Source: Notospermus geniculatus
Taxonomy: Eukaryota > Nemertea > Pilidiophora > Heteronemertea > Lineidae
Reading direction: 5' to 3'
Assembly (NCBI GenBank): GCA_002633025.1
Contig: NMRB01000261.1
Coordinates: 371,898-435,897 of the forward strand
DNA length: 64,000 bases
Shown here: positions 1-11,509 of the stretch, in pieces
Layout of the letters: every line of letters starts with the position of its first letter
Position numbering within the stretch: position 1 is the stretch's first letter
The notes under the pieces: generated by a model
What the model was told of the DNA's origin: nothing
Databases searched by the model: none
Seen by the model: only the letters and a program-made list of their open reading frames with translations
Position numbers and translations under genes: made by a program

Positions 1-258
1 AGCTGTACGGCCGACCTCACCCACCAGCCAAGGAGGATTTCCCTTATGGCTGAGTGCAGCCGACTTGCAATCCAAACTGTCCTATCTTGGGTTGAGACCC
101 ATACGGAGCAGCATGGAAAGATTACACATCTGTCGACCTTCTTTGCTGTAAGTTGCCCTCCCGTAACTTTTGATCCCATGCTCAGCAAGATGGCGGCTAC
201 GACACAGATAGGAAAACCGTTACCGTCCTCTGCCGACACGTACCTGGCAACACCTTAC

Positions 259-476
259 CTGGCATTACTTTGGCGCCCGGTTTCGCCATCAACCCTCGCG
301 CTCTTATCACCTCCACCTCCAAATGACCTTTGCGGTCAAATAACCCTAACTGTATTTCCCCAAGGCACGGTGATCCTAAAACCTGACGTCCGACTAACTG
401 AGCCGGCCCCAAACCCTCCACAAAGTCGCCAAATTGTCCCTCCGGTCCTAAACGTAAATTTGATGGAAGCCAAGGC
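259..476 (-). CDS. RIMS: RIM exon S: start of C2B domain
   Basis: The 218-nt exon has acceptor TACATCCACAG and donor CCAG|GTAAGG, phase 2 in and 1 out. It encodes PWLPSNLRLGPEGQFGDFVE, then GLGPAQLVGRQVLGSPCLGE, IQLGLFDRKGHLEVEVIRAR and GLMAKPGAKVMP. GLGPAQLVGRQ and GQLEVE-like strands are diagnostic of RIM C2B, which binds PI(4,5)P2, liprin-alpha and the Cav beta subunit in vertebrates. The rest of C2B is beyond base 1. Confidence 0.95.
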
Positions 477-1003
477 CTGTGGATGTAGAAAGATGTGAAT
501 GATGATAAAGAATCTCTGGACCAAGATGATGTGTCCTTCATGAATTATATGACAAATGACAAACAAAAATGCTGTCAAATCTATGGCTGCCAAACAAAAT
601 GACATGTCTTTTACTGATCTACATGACTCCACATGCCCATAACCTTTATGAAACTGATCGTATCATGCATAAATTGTTGCGAAAATGGCATATTCTATAG
701 ACGTCTCTCGAATTCGCAGACCTGTGCACACTTCCACTGAAATCTCAACCAGAACCTCGATCTGAAACTGGGTGACATGACGCAATCCATGATTCAACTA
801 TGTCCGAATCTGACAACCGTCTTCGAAGTCACTGTCGTGGGGTTGTCTGCGTCACGTCATTCAGTTTCAGACCAAGGTTATGGTTGAGATTTCAGCAGAA
901 CTGCGCACATCTTTGTTGTTTATGCCAATTTGAGATTCATCTATCGTTTTCTGCAAAATCGTAAGTTCAAAATCGTTGAAGTTGACGTCCGTCTCATACT
1001 CAC
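477..1003 (-). other. intron S-R
   Basis: Holds one foldback MITE (695-944). Nothing else recognised. Confidence 0.8.
695..944. mobile_element. foldback MITE, family shared with 63218-63463
   Basis: About 250 bp with long imperfect inverted arms: left arm ACTTCCACTGAAATCTCAAC, right arm GTTGAGATTTCAGC. The internal block CACTGTCGTGGGGTTGTCTG is shared exactly with the copy at 63218-63463. Confidence 0.85.
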
Positions 1004-1145
1004 GTATTGGTTGATTCTCCACTGAGACTTCCCATACTGCCGTCTGTTGATTCCTTGCTCGCCTGGCGTGTCATACGATTCCTCATCTCAGCAGCAGCTC
1101 CAACTTCCTCGCTTCTTTGGAATGAGGTACGTTTAGTTTTACCCC
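1004..1145 (-). CDS. RIMS: RIM exon R: linker immediately before C2B
   Basis: The 142-nt exon has acceptor TTCTGTTCCAG and donor ATAC|GTGAGT, phase 1 in and 2 out. It encodes GKTKRTSFQRSEEVGAAAEM, then RNRMTRQASKESTDGSMGSL and SGESTN. It matches KKLKSTIQRSTETGMAAEM…RQPSRESTDGSINS of vertebrate RIM. The start was chosen at 1145 because it is the only acceptor with a pyrimidine tract that keeps the conserved KRTSFQRSEE residues in frame. Confidence 0.93.
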
Positions 1146-1272
1146 CTGGAACAGAAAAGGACGTGTAGGCCTACCAATACAGAAAAAATAACGCTGCGGT
1201 ATTGACCAAATCGTTTGATTTTGAGTTGGGCTAACCCCAACTGCATTTTTCTGCATTGAAATAAATCCGTAC

Positions 1273-1553
1273 CAGTTTGTCCCAGCTGTGACGTGCTACT
1301 CGACCGTCGTGACAGCCCTACAAGTGCTGCCACCTTGTACCCGATACTCGGACGTCTTTTACGACCCTCTGTCACGCTACTCGAAACCGCCGAGTCTGAC
1401 ACACTCCCATCGTTCTTTTCAAATTGACCGACGTCGGTGTTACTAAGACTACGATTGAAAGGCCGGGGATTAGGGGTGTTGGTGGTGCCACCACCACCAC
1501 CACCGCTGCCGCCGCCACTGCTACTGCGAGACTCCATTTTAGAGGTAAATTCA
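1273..1553 (-). CDS. RIMS: RIM exon Q: pre-C2B basic linker
   Basis: The 281-nt exon has acceptor TCTCTTTTCAG and donor ACTG|GTACGG, phase 2 in and 1 out. It begins SEFTSKMESRSSS with a Gly run (GGGSGGGGGG), then FEKNDGSVSDSAVSSSVTEG and RKRRPSIGYKVAALVGLSRR plus SSSTSQLGQT. This matches the RIM block NDGSQSDTAVGTV…KKRRSSLSAKVVAIVSRRSRSTSQLSQTE. The Gly run is coded by a (GGT/GGC)n tract and may vary in length. Confidence 0.94.
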
Positions 1554-1811
1554 CTGAAAAGAGACAATGTGAGTTTAATTCAGAAGTTAGAATACTGCAG
1601 AACACGTCAGGTGTGGATTCCACCTGCTCCGACGTGAGGAGATGCTGGAAAAAGTCTGAGTGATCTCTCAGCTAATGTCAGACGATATTTGGAATTTTGA
1701 TGTATCAGGGTGACAATAACCCTCTGCATACAAGAAATCACGTAGCAACCAAAATGGCGTGGGCCACCAAAACGATGAATGAAGATGGCCGACAGACCAG
1801 GAACCACAATA

Positions 1812-1958
1812 AAGCAAGGTTCATTGGCACACGGAATTGGTCCGATTCAGGTCCGTAAAAAATCTACCAAATGGACTTAAGTGTTGTCGTATCCGGAAAA
1901 CTAGGGGCAAACGGACTGGAAACGGATTGGATCCGTGTGCCAATGAACCTTGCTTATC
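1812..1958. mobile_element. foldback MITE
   Basis: Terminal inverted repeats AAGCAAGGTTCATTGGCACA and the complement, about 25 bp and near perfect, next to TA dinucleotides (likely a TA target duplication, Tc1/mariner-like). Confidence 0.85.
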
Positions 1959-2598
1959 AGACCACAGTCATCGTTGTTAGTTAACAGTTGCATGGATAAG
2001 AGACAGCCACATTCAATCTGTTCTCATGAAGTGTCAAACATGTAATACCGGTCAAGGTCAGCCAGATGTAGGTCACTGTCCGAAGGTCATCCACGTATAC
2101 AAACATCTGACTTCTTGACACAACACACAACTTTACTTCCCAACTCCCTTTGGAAACTGGACATCAGTACGTAAACTGGAGTGTTCTATCGAAACTAGGC
2201 CTAAAGCCTTCATAACATGTGTTAGCGATACACAGAGAGACAAACAGACACGTAAAGGCATATCCATGCCGACATGTACATGTACATGTAATGTTATTTT
2301 GCCATAAGTCAAGAAACAACAAAAAGAGGAGTTAGAGAAGTCAGTTTGATTTGACATGTACCTGTTGGAGAGACGGAGGTCAGTTAAAGAGGACCTGTCA
2401 TGAGAAAGAAGAGGAAAGGAAGGGAGAATGAAGTGAAGAGAGAAATGGAAGAAAGAAGCCTGTTGAAATTGAGAAACAGAATTATCATACGGACAAAATG
2501 AGACACCGAGATTAAGGCATTCTCATTAGAAATCAAACTGCTAGGCACATTTCCGTTATTGCCTAAAGAACATATGTTTGTCATTAAAAGTGTTGTTC

Positions 2599-2762
2599 CA
2601 CATGAGAGTTTTCTCAAGCAAGTTCGCTCTGTATGTGCAACTCAGAAGTAGAAAACTACGGATAGTCATTGGTGTCGATGGTCTCGACGTAAGCCGTAAG
2701 GAAACCAATGATGGTGAATTGCCCATTGAGAGCCAACTCACATGAGAAAATTCTCACGTGGA
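2599..2762. mobile_element. foldback MITE with GAGAGTTTTCTC ends
   Basis: Arms CCACATGAGAGTTTTCTC and GAGAAAATTCTCACGTGG enclose a second inverted pair around a short unique centre. Same family as 57615-57772 and 62655-63510. Confidence 0.85.
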
Positions 2763-3754
2763 GCAGCGCCATTTAAAGTTGACCCTCATTCAGTTGGAAA
2801 AGGGACATGGTGGTGAGGACAGCGACGAAGGCCAAAGAAACTAAACCGGACCCAACATATAGGGAATTACAGAATCAGGGCAAAATTTATGAGGAAAACA
2901 GAAAATCCCAGAAGTAAGACACCAAAAGACTAGCTAAAAATTAGATTCTTTAGATTAAATAGTGATAAAAATTAAAGGTGTGCATGACTGAAGTCAACAA
3001 AACTAACGGGATAAGTATTAAGGCCAGTTTCCACTAAAATGGATTCTGCCGTGTTTCGTGGTGAATCACTGGCACTAGTTACACAATCATGCATGGGGTG
3101 CGACTTACTGGACAACCTCGTCCCCCCATATCCCTCAGTCATGTACCCCTTTAAGATGCAACAGTGAGAACTATAAAAATACAATGTGATGCACATGTGA
3201 AGGATACACCAACTTGGTTTCAAGTTGATGGGCCAAATGAACATCACAAAGTGATAAAAAAGTGAAAATTCTCCAATAAAAATAGAATATTTAAGAAAAG
3301 CACAGACATTGTGATGGAGAGAATGTTGATTAGAATTAAATAATCCACCACGATTTAAAGACACTTTGATTGTGAGATGAATTTTTTGTATCGCATAGGA
3401 ATAAATGTTCTAAAACATTAACCACAAAAAACTCCTACCTATAGTGATTGACTCGTCTACTGTCATGGTTCAAAGACTCGGATGAGAATCTAAAAATTAA
3501 TTTTAATGGCCTTGTATTTAAAGGGGAAATGAATAGAAAAAATTTGGTGGGAAAGTAAGAATACAACAATGATAAAGAAACGGGTTCTAATACCTAAACG
3601 TGAGGCAAATAAAGGTGCATTGAGGTTACGCCAAAATATACATCAGGCGAGGAGTATTTTGACTGCACAATGCACATTTTATAGGGGGCGCTGCAGTGTT
3701 GACTGCAGCTTGCACACAATGAGGAACCTGTGCACCCCATCACGAGCATCTCAC

Positions 3755-3887
3755 CTTAATTTTCTCCGTGGTTTTTCCGATTGCGTAGATCTGACACTGA
3801 TTGTGCTGATTTTGGATACTTCTGACATATCGCTGGTTTCGGAAGCATCGCTTTGTAGGGCGTCGTCGGAGGCATCTGGGCTGAATT
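3755..3887 (-). CDS. RIMS: RIM exon P: SDxSEVSxIS linker
   Basis: The 133-nt exon has acceptor TACTTTCCAG and donor TTAAG|GTGAGA, phase 1 in and 2 out. It encodes EFSPDASDDALQSDASETSD, then MSEVSKISTISVRSTQSEKPRRKL. It corresponds to the SSDSDVSDVSAISR…MSEQSERPRGR segment of vertebrate RIM. Confidence 0.93.
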
Positions 3888-4054
3888 CTGGAAAGTAATG
3901 AAACACATCCATGAGGAATAATTCCCACAAAATATCACCTGAATTGGTTCCACTTTCCAGTTTACTACAGTAATATTTGAACCCACTGCCTCCAATACAC
4001 AAGGCCAACACTATACCAACATCATCGTACATGTATGATGCATCTATCTCTTAC

Positions 4055-4441
4055 CCTTCGCTCGCCGTCGGTGTCGACCATCATAATCACGTATCCTTTC
4101 CCGTCCTCTTTCCATCATGTGCCGATCACGACGAAAATCCCGCTCAAAACCTCGATCAAATCCACGATCCATCCGATCCTGGCTATGATACCGGAGATCC
4201 CCCTCACGGTCGAGACTATGATGATTCCTGGTCCGCCTCTTGTCTCCATATTGGTCCAGGCGATCATTGCGGCCAGAACCGCTGTGATCGCTGAGTCTAT
4301 CACGTTCGTCGTTCCTATCCCACGATCGCGCACGTGGATACATCGCCTCACTGTCACTAGAGGGTGTACCGGCTTGTTTATATGCATTCATCTTCATTTT
4401 TAGCTTCATTTGTCGTGCTCTTTCCTCTAAATCTTGTGTGA
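4055..4441 (-). CDS. RIMS: RIM exon O: LKMK helix and mixed-charge linker
   Basis: The 387-nt exon has acceptor CAATTTCAG and donor AAGG|GTAAGA, phase 1 in and out. It opens VTQDLEERARQMKLKMNAYK, matching the conserved EERTRQMKMKVHRFKQ segment of vertebrate RIM. An RD/RG/RH-rich stretch follows (HSQDRMDRGFDRGFERDFRR and neighbours). The SQDRM.DRGF block also occurs in the 44-kb exon. It is single copy, 3' of the duplicated cassette. Confidence 0.94.
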
Positions 4442-5224
4442 CTGAAATTGATACTCAGAAAATCAGTATGCCGTTGTCCGGGCAGAGTGATGCCCTTGCA
4501 CGGCCTGCACCCGAAAGTCACAGGGTAGTGTGACTGACAGTGCTCCTTGTCAGACGCGACAGGTCTGAAATTCGATGGATGCCCCCACCTCATTTTTTCA
4601 CAAACCAATTCTTATTCAAACACTTAGAAGTCACGTGAAATCCATGATGTATGTATGCATGACCATGAGTGGATTATGTGTGTAACCGTCACAGTGTACC
4701 CTGAAGAGATTTTGACCCCTTCGTCCCTCCCGCTAGGAACACCACTAACCTTTAGATCATACTGACAAAAATCTAAGTGTGATGACTTTTCTCAAAGGTC
4801 ATTCATGGTTCAAAACAATCATCAACCTAGAGATAATCTTTAGCCCTTCCGTTGAATATTAAGGGGCCGAAAAGGGCTGGAAATGCCATTGATAATCGAC
4901 AAGGGGAAATCCGCATCTTTTTCAAAAACCTGACATGCAGAACACTCGTCCTTTTCAGAACAAGAACACTTCTTTATGAAATGCAATTATATATGAAATG
5001 GTAATTCTACGCAATTTAAAAAGTGGCGGGAACCACTGGCCTGCTAACACTCCTGACACAGAGTAAAGAAATAAGGGGTGCCCTCACACGAATGCGTGTC
5101 AGTTCAAATGACTTGTGTCTTTCCAATCAAAGTCAAGCACATTTCAACTTGTGATATCGTTTTCTTGAGCTTCTAATTTTCAATAACATGCAGCATTTTT
5201 TTGTAATGTTGACCATTTCTCCTC

Positions 5225-5640
5225 TTTCTCCATTTAATTAGTAACACCGATGAGTCATCATGAGTTAATTAGGAACATTTAATTACCATTTTGTTAATCA
5301 ACACTTATTTACATTCAATTGTTATTCAATTCAACACTGAAACATTATGTTTTTGTTAATTAGTGACACTTAATTACTATTTGGTTAATGAACACCTATT
5401 TTACATTCAATTAGTATTCAACACTTATTCAACATTAGAACACCATGAGTTAATTAAAAACACCTCCAATTTCAACACATTTATTGATATCATCACATTA
5501 TCAGTGATGAGTAGAGTTTATAAATCAATCTATTCAACAAATTAAGTCCCTTTAGAAAAATTATGTTAGTCAACACTTAACCAATGAACACTTATGTACA
5601 GCCTAACACTTATTCAACACTTTAACACATCAGGGTTAAT
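5225..5640. repeat. AT-rich degenerate tandem repeat
   Basis: Recurring TTAATTAG and (T)CAACACTTATTCAA words at irregular spacing. Not coding. Confidence 0.6.
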
Positions 5641-6189
5641 TACCAATTGAAGCAGTCTCTCTGTTCGTAACACTATTGAACATTTTCTGTTTATTATATT
5701 TACGGCGATTGAGTGTAAGTGTTACAGTTAATTAGTATGTTTCAGTGTGAACATATCAAAAGCAACACTAATATTCTATCATAATGAAAGCTATCAGTGA
5801 GGATGGGGGTTACCTGTTAAGCCTTGAGGTCATGTGTAATTTCAGTGTAACATACCCTTCTCTGTTAGATAGGGAGCGGATCTGACATCTATGTTTCTAC
5901 TTTGACAGCCTGCTTCGGTACTGGGGTTTAGGCCTACCCCAACTGATGCAATGGAATAAGCCAGACAGGGGTGATTTGTACTTCAACAACCTCCTTCTTT
6001 AGTCCTGATGTCTAGGCCTACCCCAACTGTTGCAATGGACCAACCCAGACTCTCGGAAGTCAAGGGTTTATATAGTTCATTAAATAGAGAGAATGGAGAG
6101 CCAAATATGTCACTATTGGCTCTATAGACAATATTGGGGGAAATAAATGTGAGCCTAAAACAGGGGGAATCCAGAGTGCCCTGAGAGAG

Positions 6190-6325
6190 CATCCACGGTC
6201 CATGGAGTACGGTACCCTCTTTATTACAGGAAGAGCAGACCCACTGGGAATCGAACCCGGAACTTCAGCGGTGACAGGCGCCGTACTGCATGATACTTCA
6301 ACGCACTAAGCAGTGAAATTCGGAT
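6190..6325 (-). mobile_element. tRNA-derived SINE relic
   Basis: On the minus strand a Pol III B-box-like CCGGGTTCGATTCC (6247-6260) lies downstream of an A-box-like TTAGTGCGTTGAAG. The acceptor stem does not fold as a functional tRNA. Confidence 0.6.
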
Positions 6326-7068
6326 GAGCGTGAGAAAGTACATGTTTATTATTGAACATTTGTCACTGAGGCCAATTCGTAGAAGTTTTTAAATCATTAT
6401 ATTAGACTGCTACAGTGAAGTGCCCTTTCTAAACAACACGGCCTAGAAGTGTAAAAAGTGCACACACTTTAATATACTTGAGAGATACACAGACAGTGAC
6501 GTGCCATGTGCATTACAACACATGAAGTACAGTACTGGGCCTTAATGCTGGAGAAAACCTACACTGCCGTATGCAGTTGTAAAATTACATTTTAACATGA
6601 TTAATAAATCAGTTAGTTGGACAATTAATCAGTTCTAATTAATGGACACTTAATTTTACATTAGACGAATTTAGAAGAGATGTTATCACGAAACACAATA
6701 CACATGACGTACATGACAATATCTAAGGCACTTGAATTCAAATTTGAACAAAATTTCGTGACTAGAATAATGCATAAGATTCGAAAGCAAGTTAGTAGAC
6801 ACGGACGATTTTACAGTGCTGACTGCTAAGCATAATCAACTAAGAAGCATAAAATACACAGTGCCAAAAGGTACGTTATGCATTCGGTGCCAGGTTTTTT
6901 AGTTTACCCTGAGACAATTACACAAACTAGAAGCATACAATGCATGATTTAGTACAGGTAAACCTAAAAAATACAGACAGTTTGGTTTTAGAAATATTCT
7001 TCCGACAGCGCTAGTGCTTGTAGTATGCAGTATGCATGCCACTCGAGGTGACAGTAGCTTGTGTGACA

Positions 7069-7162
7069 GTCAAGGTCATTCTGTGAAAGTATGTCAAGGT
7101 CGTTGCGTGTAGGTACATTCTGTAAAAGTAGGTCAAGGTCATTTAAAAGTAGTTCAAGGTCA
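7069..7162 (+). promoter_or_regulatory. cluster of four TCAAGGTCA-like words
   Basis: TCAAGGTCA (once TCAAGGTCG) at 7070, 7093, 7133 and 7154. This is the extended half-site of NR5A/ERR-type nuclear receptors, but the cluster may simply be a decayed tandem repeat. It is repeated in copy B at about 21149-21252. Confidence 0.3.
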
Positions 7163-8219
7163 TTTGTTATTATGTTTATCATAAAGTACAACCGACAAGT
7201 TCCAATGTAAAAGATTTTGTGGAGTAAGCGAGAATGGTCAGCAGCGAGTGTCAGGTAAAAAAATATTGTAGGAAAAGCATGTGATTAAACAGTTTTTGCA
7301 AATATCACTTTCAATTTTGCATGATTCTTTCAAACCATATTTGTTTCATGTATTTCTTATGCTGTTCGACTTTGACTGTGAAAAGATCGAAGTCATATAA
7401 AACTGGTGCAGGATGAGATAGGTTTATGTGATTTCAAAGGTTCACCGCTCCCTGTGTAATGTCAGCTAACCAAAAACAGTGACACATCATGGAACTTCAC
7501 ATGTGAATCCCAACTTCAAAAGGAACTTCTTTTGCTCAAAATTTTCATACCTTTTGATGCATCAGACGTCGTTTTTAAACCTTTAAACACTTTAGTGTCG
7601 ACTCCCGGTATACCGGGACCGCACGTCATGATGCTGAATGACGAAGTTTTGCGGTCCAAGTGACGTCATAATGCTGTTTTCAAGTGAAACTGTGAAATAC
7701 GTAATTCGTATTTCTTGGCACGTCACTCTGACGAACACTTGAACTAATTTTGTATCACTGTTTTTTATGTGACATTACACAAACACAAGCTACCTTTAAA
7801 TCACTGCTTAGCTTGGCGCACCAAGGAAAAAGGACACCACACCAAACATACACCTTTATAGCATCAGCGTTTGCATTTGATTCAAATGCCACCAAGCCGA
7901 TGGAAATGTGTTATGGGTAGTCTCGTGTTGAGTGCAACAACGGAGGGGTTGGGAGGGTGTGTCCCTGGTGTATGAGGGTGCGAGGGTGCAGGGGTGCGAG
8001 GAAACTGAGCAAGGTGCACACAATGCTTACATGCAGCAGCCACAAACTCGGGTTGAATCTCATCATCTGCGTCTCATTTTCCGGTAATGATAAATCATTT
8101 TCTTTCGCTCTGGCTCATTCAAGGAAAAAAATTTCCAAAAATTTCGCCCTGATACAGAAGCTCAGACCTACAGCTTACCATTGCAGAGAATCTATATGGA
8201 AACCTTTCTGAGGAACTCA

Positions 8220-8335
8220 AGGAGCAGCTCATTCAGTGCTTTACTTGATCCTTTATACAAAATGGTGACTCGGTCAGGAATTGAACCTGGGACCTCTCAG
8301 CCTTGAGTCCGACATTCAACCACTTTACCCCCCCC
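8220..8335 (-). mobile_element. SINE-like tRNA relic (copy A)
   Basis: Minus-strand CCCAGGTTCAATTCC (B-box-like) near 8279-8293. A C-run (8327-8340) follows. Copy B equivalent is about 22295-22412, where the C-run is interrupted. Confidence 0.5.
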
Positions 8336-10451
8336 CCCCCAATGTTGTCTATACAGCTAATAATGCCAATCATCGACTTCAGTTCAGCATTCACTGGGCC
8401 ACCGCAAATTGACATATGACCATTTTCGATTTCAGACTAGTAATTTGGCAATGGTGAAGGATGCACATCTAACATGCCTAAAAACTGCATGCCAAATATA
8501 ATGAATATTCATGCTCTCGGGTCAAAGGTCAAGTCAAGTATAGAAAGCAGATTTTGAGAATCTTTTTAAGGGATGAAATAGGGTAAACACACAGGTAGCG
8601 CTAGAGAATTGCAGTTTTTGATCAGCCTGAATTGAGATCGAGAAATTTACAAGTTAGCAGAAGTTTGATAAACTTTTATTCCGACAAATTTTGTTAGAAT
8701 TTTGTATCTTGCTGATCTCAGCACCCTGAGCATTCCTATACGCCCATTTTTAAGTGATTTAGAAAAAATAATACGTTTACTGATCAAGGCTCCCAGCTTT
8801 TTTGTAGAATTCGTCGGGTGTTCGATTTATACCCTTATGAAACCCACTCTTGAGTTCTGCCCTCTGATGGTGTAAGACAGAATCTTCACTTGTGAACAGT
8901 GGGGAGGCATTCATTTAAAGTAACAGCTCAATATTGTACCAATGATTAGACTGTGGTGCAGAGTAGGCTATTTCTTTAATGACCCATGCTCCCACAGGCC
9001 ACTGGTAGAGATACTGCCTTTACCATTAGAGGGGAGTTCTGAATCCTTCAACTTTGGTTACACACAAATCTACTTGCATACCATAGATTTCAGATAGAAA
9101 CAGCTCCACAAACCCAACGAATTTGGCAACAACAACAGAATTATCATTTTGTGGTTCAAAGTAAATTTCGGCCCTGGTCATTTTCATGCATTGAAATCAG
9201 GTTCAAAAAGATTCTTAATCATGATCACGGCACATTGTGCCAAGCAAAAGCCACGTGCAAAGCTAAGGCTGTTCATAAGTCATGCACACTGCCCCAAATC
9301 TCATCTGGCAATATGAAACGGGAAGTACTATAATGTCACCTTTAAACCACAACATCGAGTTTATACCAGCCACTGTAGAGGCTTGGCAAGCACTTGGAAA
9401 TTTCGGGACGTTTCCATGCATTCAACATGTATGCTCATGTTGTTATATCTTTGGCTAGGCCCTGGTAGCATAACCATCACCGTGCAAGGAACCACTATGG
9501 GGGTTGGGGCAGGAACAATGCAAGGGCACAACAGAAATGTGTAAACCCTGTCTGGTAAATCATTCTGAGAAAGGGTCAAGTGACTCGTCACACTGAATGG
9601 CCAAGCATGGTGTGATGAATGGACTTGTTGTTTAAAGACGTTTCTCAAAATATAATTTGCCAGAAAACCAGTTGTCGATTCAGTCTAAGTGCCACTTGCA
9701 GCAAAAAGAAAATGAGGAACCTGCTTCACTTTTATTCCAACAGGTGGCGCTACGAGCGGTTGCATCAAAGATGTTAAAAACAGAGCAAAGTAACGCAATA
9801 ATGCTACATCACGACGTCCTTGACGACCCGGGAGATGTTACTGGATGTGAAACATCGAAAAAGGCGGTACAACCGCTCACAGTGCTTCCAAGTGGCGTAG
9901 TTGCTGGTTCCTAATTATTTAGTTCTTTCACCAGTAGGTGGCACTAACTGAATTGACAAATGGTGTTACAGGGTGTCCAGCACAATGATGTTAGTCATTG
10001 GTTAGGAAAATAAACTTCATTCACTGTCCTGGCAAGATTCGGTGCACTGATACCAGGGATCTTGAAGGCAAAAGCTGCACAGGAGTGAAATAACTTAATT
10101 CAACTCTAAGTTTGAGTCAAGGATGATACTTCAAGTTTCATAGCAGCATCTTGAGAGCACTCAATGTGTGAGTGTGCACTCAAAATGGCCACCAAAGTCT
10201 CATCACCGGTACTCAGTAAGTGTTAAATCAAGCACTTTCAGAGGATAAAGTGCTAAATCGAGCACTTTCATAGCATCAAGTGCCAAACTAAGCTCTTTCA
10301 TTCATCTGCAGCTCCACCTATTGGGCCGTGCTGAAAGCTGAATCGTCAGAAGCAGACGACATGGAGAAAGAGAAGATAAACATATGAAGGAAAAACATGA
10401 GAGTCGGCAGGCCCGAGGCTACCCTACCTAAATATAAATATCCCGTCATAC

Positions 10452-10585
10452 CTCGATCGCGGCTTGCCTGTTGTACTTGTATAGGGATTTGTGGAAGTTG
10501 CCGCTTTTTCGGCGACGGCGTACTGGTGGGTGTGACGTTTCCTGACGATGGCTGTGGGCGAACTGGCGATCCTGGCACATTGGAT
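10452..10585 (-). CDS. RIMS: RIM copy A exon N: RIM-BP SH3-binding motif
   Basis: Carries RQLPQIP, as in copy B. Alternative acceptor start at 10571. Donor CGAG|GTATGA leaves phase 1 and joins either to the shared exon at 4441 or, in the other arrangement, is the last exon of the cassette before the 3' exons. Last duplicated exon of copy A. Confidence 0.92.
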
Positions 10586-11356
10586 CTAAAGAACAAACCC
10601 AGCATGATCATAGCATTAGGAAAGAAAACTAAGACTGCTTTGTAGGCCTAGTCTTGCCCTACTTGAAAGTACAGTAGAATCTCTGTATTAGGGACTGCCT
10701 GCTGTCCTCTATTGAAAGGCGTCCTCAATGAAGAGGTCAAAATGAACAGACATGACCAACTGGTGACTGAGCTTGCTGTCCTTAATAGAGAGGTGTCCGA
10801 TGCATGAGGTTCTGCTCCATCACAAGGCCATATTCCTCTTAACTTTTTTAGACTATACAAATGCACTATACATTGCAGTCGTTGTGGACCAACTTCACCG
10901 TGCCAATTTGCTACGTTCAGTTGTCCAGTTTTAGTGAAACCCTACTTGGCTACCTTCACAAGACTGACACCGCCACAATTCCCTGATGGAAAAAGGGGCT
11001 GGTCATTTCCTACCTGGCTCCCATGTCTTCTTTTCCTGAAAGTGCAATAAATTGTCATCAATATGAATAAACTAGTCCTGCAGATATTTAAATGAATGAT
11101 CAAAATTTTCTCAAGAAATCAGAATCAAAACAGGGCAACAGCGACTGGCTACAACTCCTCAGTGTCCCGTCATGAGCCTTTCTACATGTCACAGCTACAA
11201 CTCGGTCCCAGGCAATTCAACAATTTCACACTGAGTCATGAAGTGTGGAAGGGGCTTAACTTGGAAGGGAATCATTGATAAGAGGAACTGATTTTGGAAA
11301 CCAATACTGTCTTCAAGGATCAGCAAAAAGGGACAAAACTGAAGAAGCCAAAATAC

Positions 11357-11509
11357 CTGCAGACTGCCCTCTCCTCCTGATAGGCAACGGCGACGGGGCT
11401 CTGTTTCTGTGATGACGTCTGTCAGGGTCAGAGTAGTCTTCACTGGGTGGAGGGGAACTTCCCACGGAACTGACGCTAGCACCATCTCCTCTGCCAACTA
11501 CGCCTGCAC
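11357..11509 (-). CDS. RIMS: RIM copy A exon M: Ser/Pro/Arg linker
   Basis: Protein identical to copy B exon M (GVVGRGDGASVSS…RRRGQSA). Acceptor TACCACTAG, donor GCAG|GTATTT. Confidence 0.87.

Larger units (their letters stand above)
1554..3754 (-). other. intron Q-P
   Basis: Contains two foldback MITEs (1812-1958 and 2599-2762). The remainder is AT-rich unique sequence with no coding signal that I can support. Confidence 0.75.
4442..10451 (-). other. intron O-N (single-copy part plus start of copy A)
   Basis: Holds the AT-rich degenerate array at 5225-5640, SINE-like tRNA relics near 6190 and 8220, the TCAAGGTCA cluster at 7069-7162, the left edge of the duplicated block at 6794 and degenerate 30-bp repeats near 10200-10300. 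No further exon found. Confidence 0.7.

Noticed and set aside
7957-8211. Plus-strand frame conserved in both copies (also 22047-22241)
   Set aside because: Conservation is due to the duplication. The frame is disrupted by a small indel in copy B and has no recognisable product.
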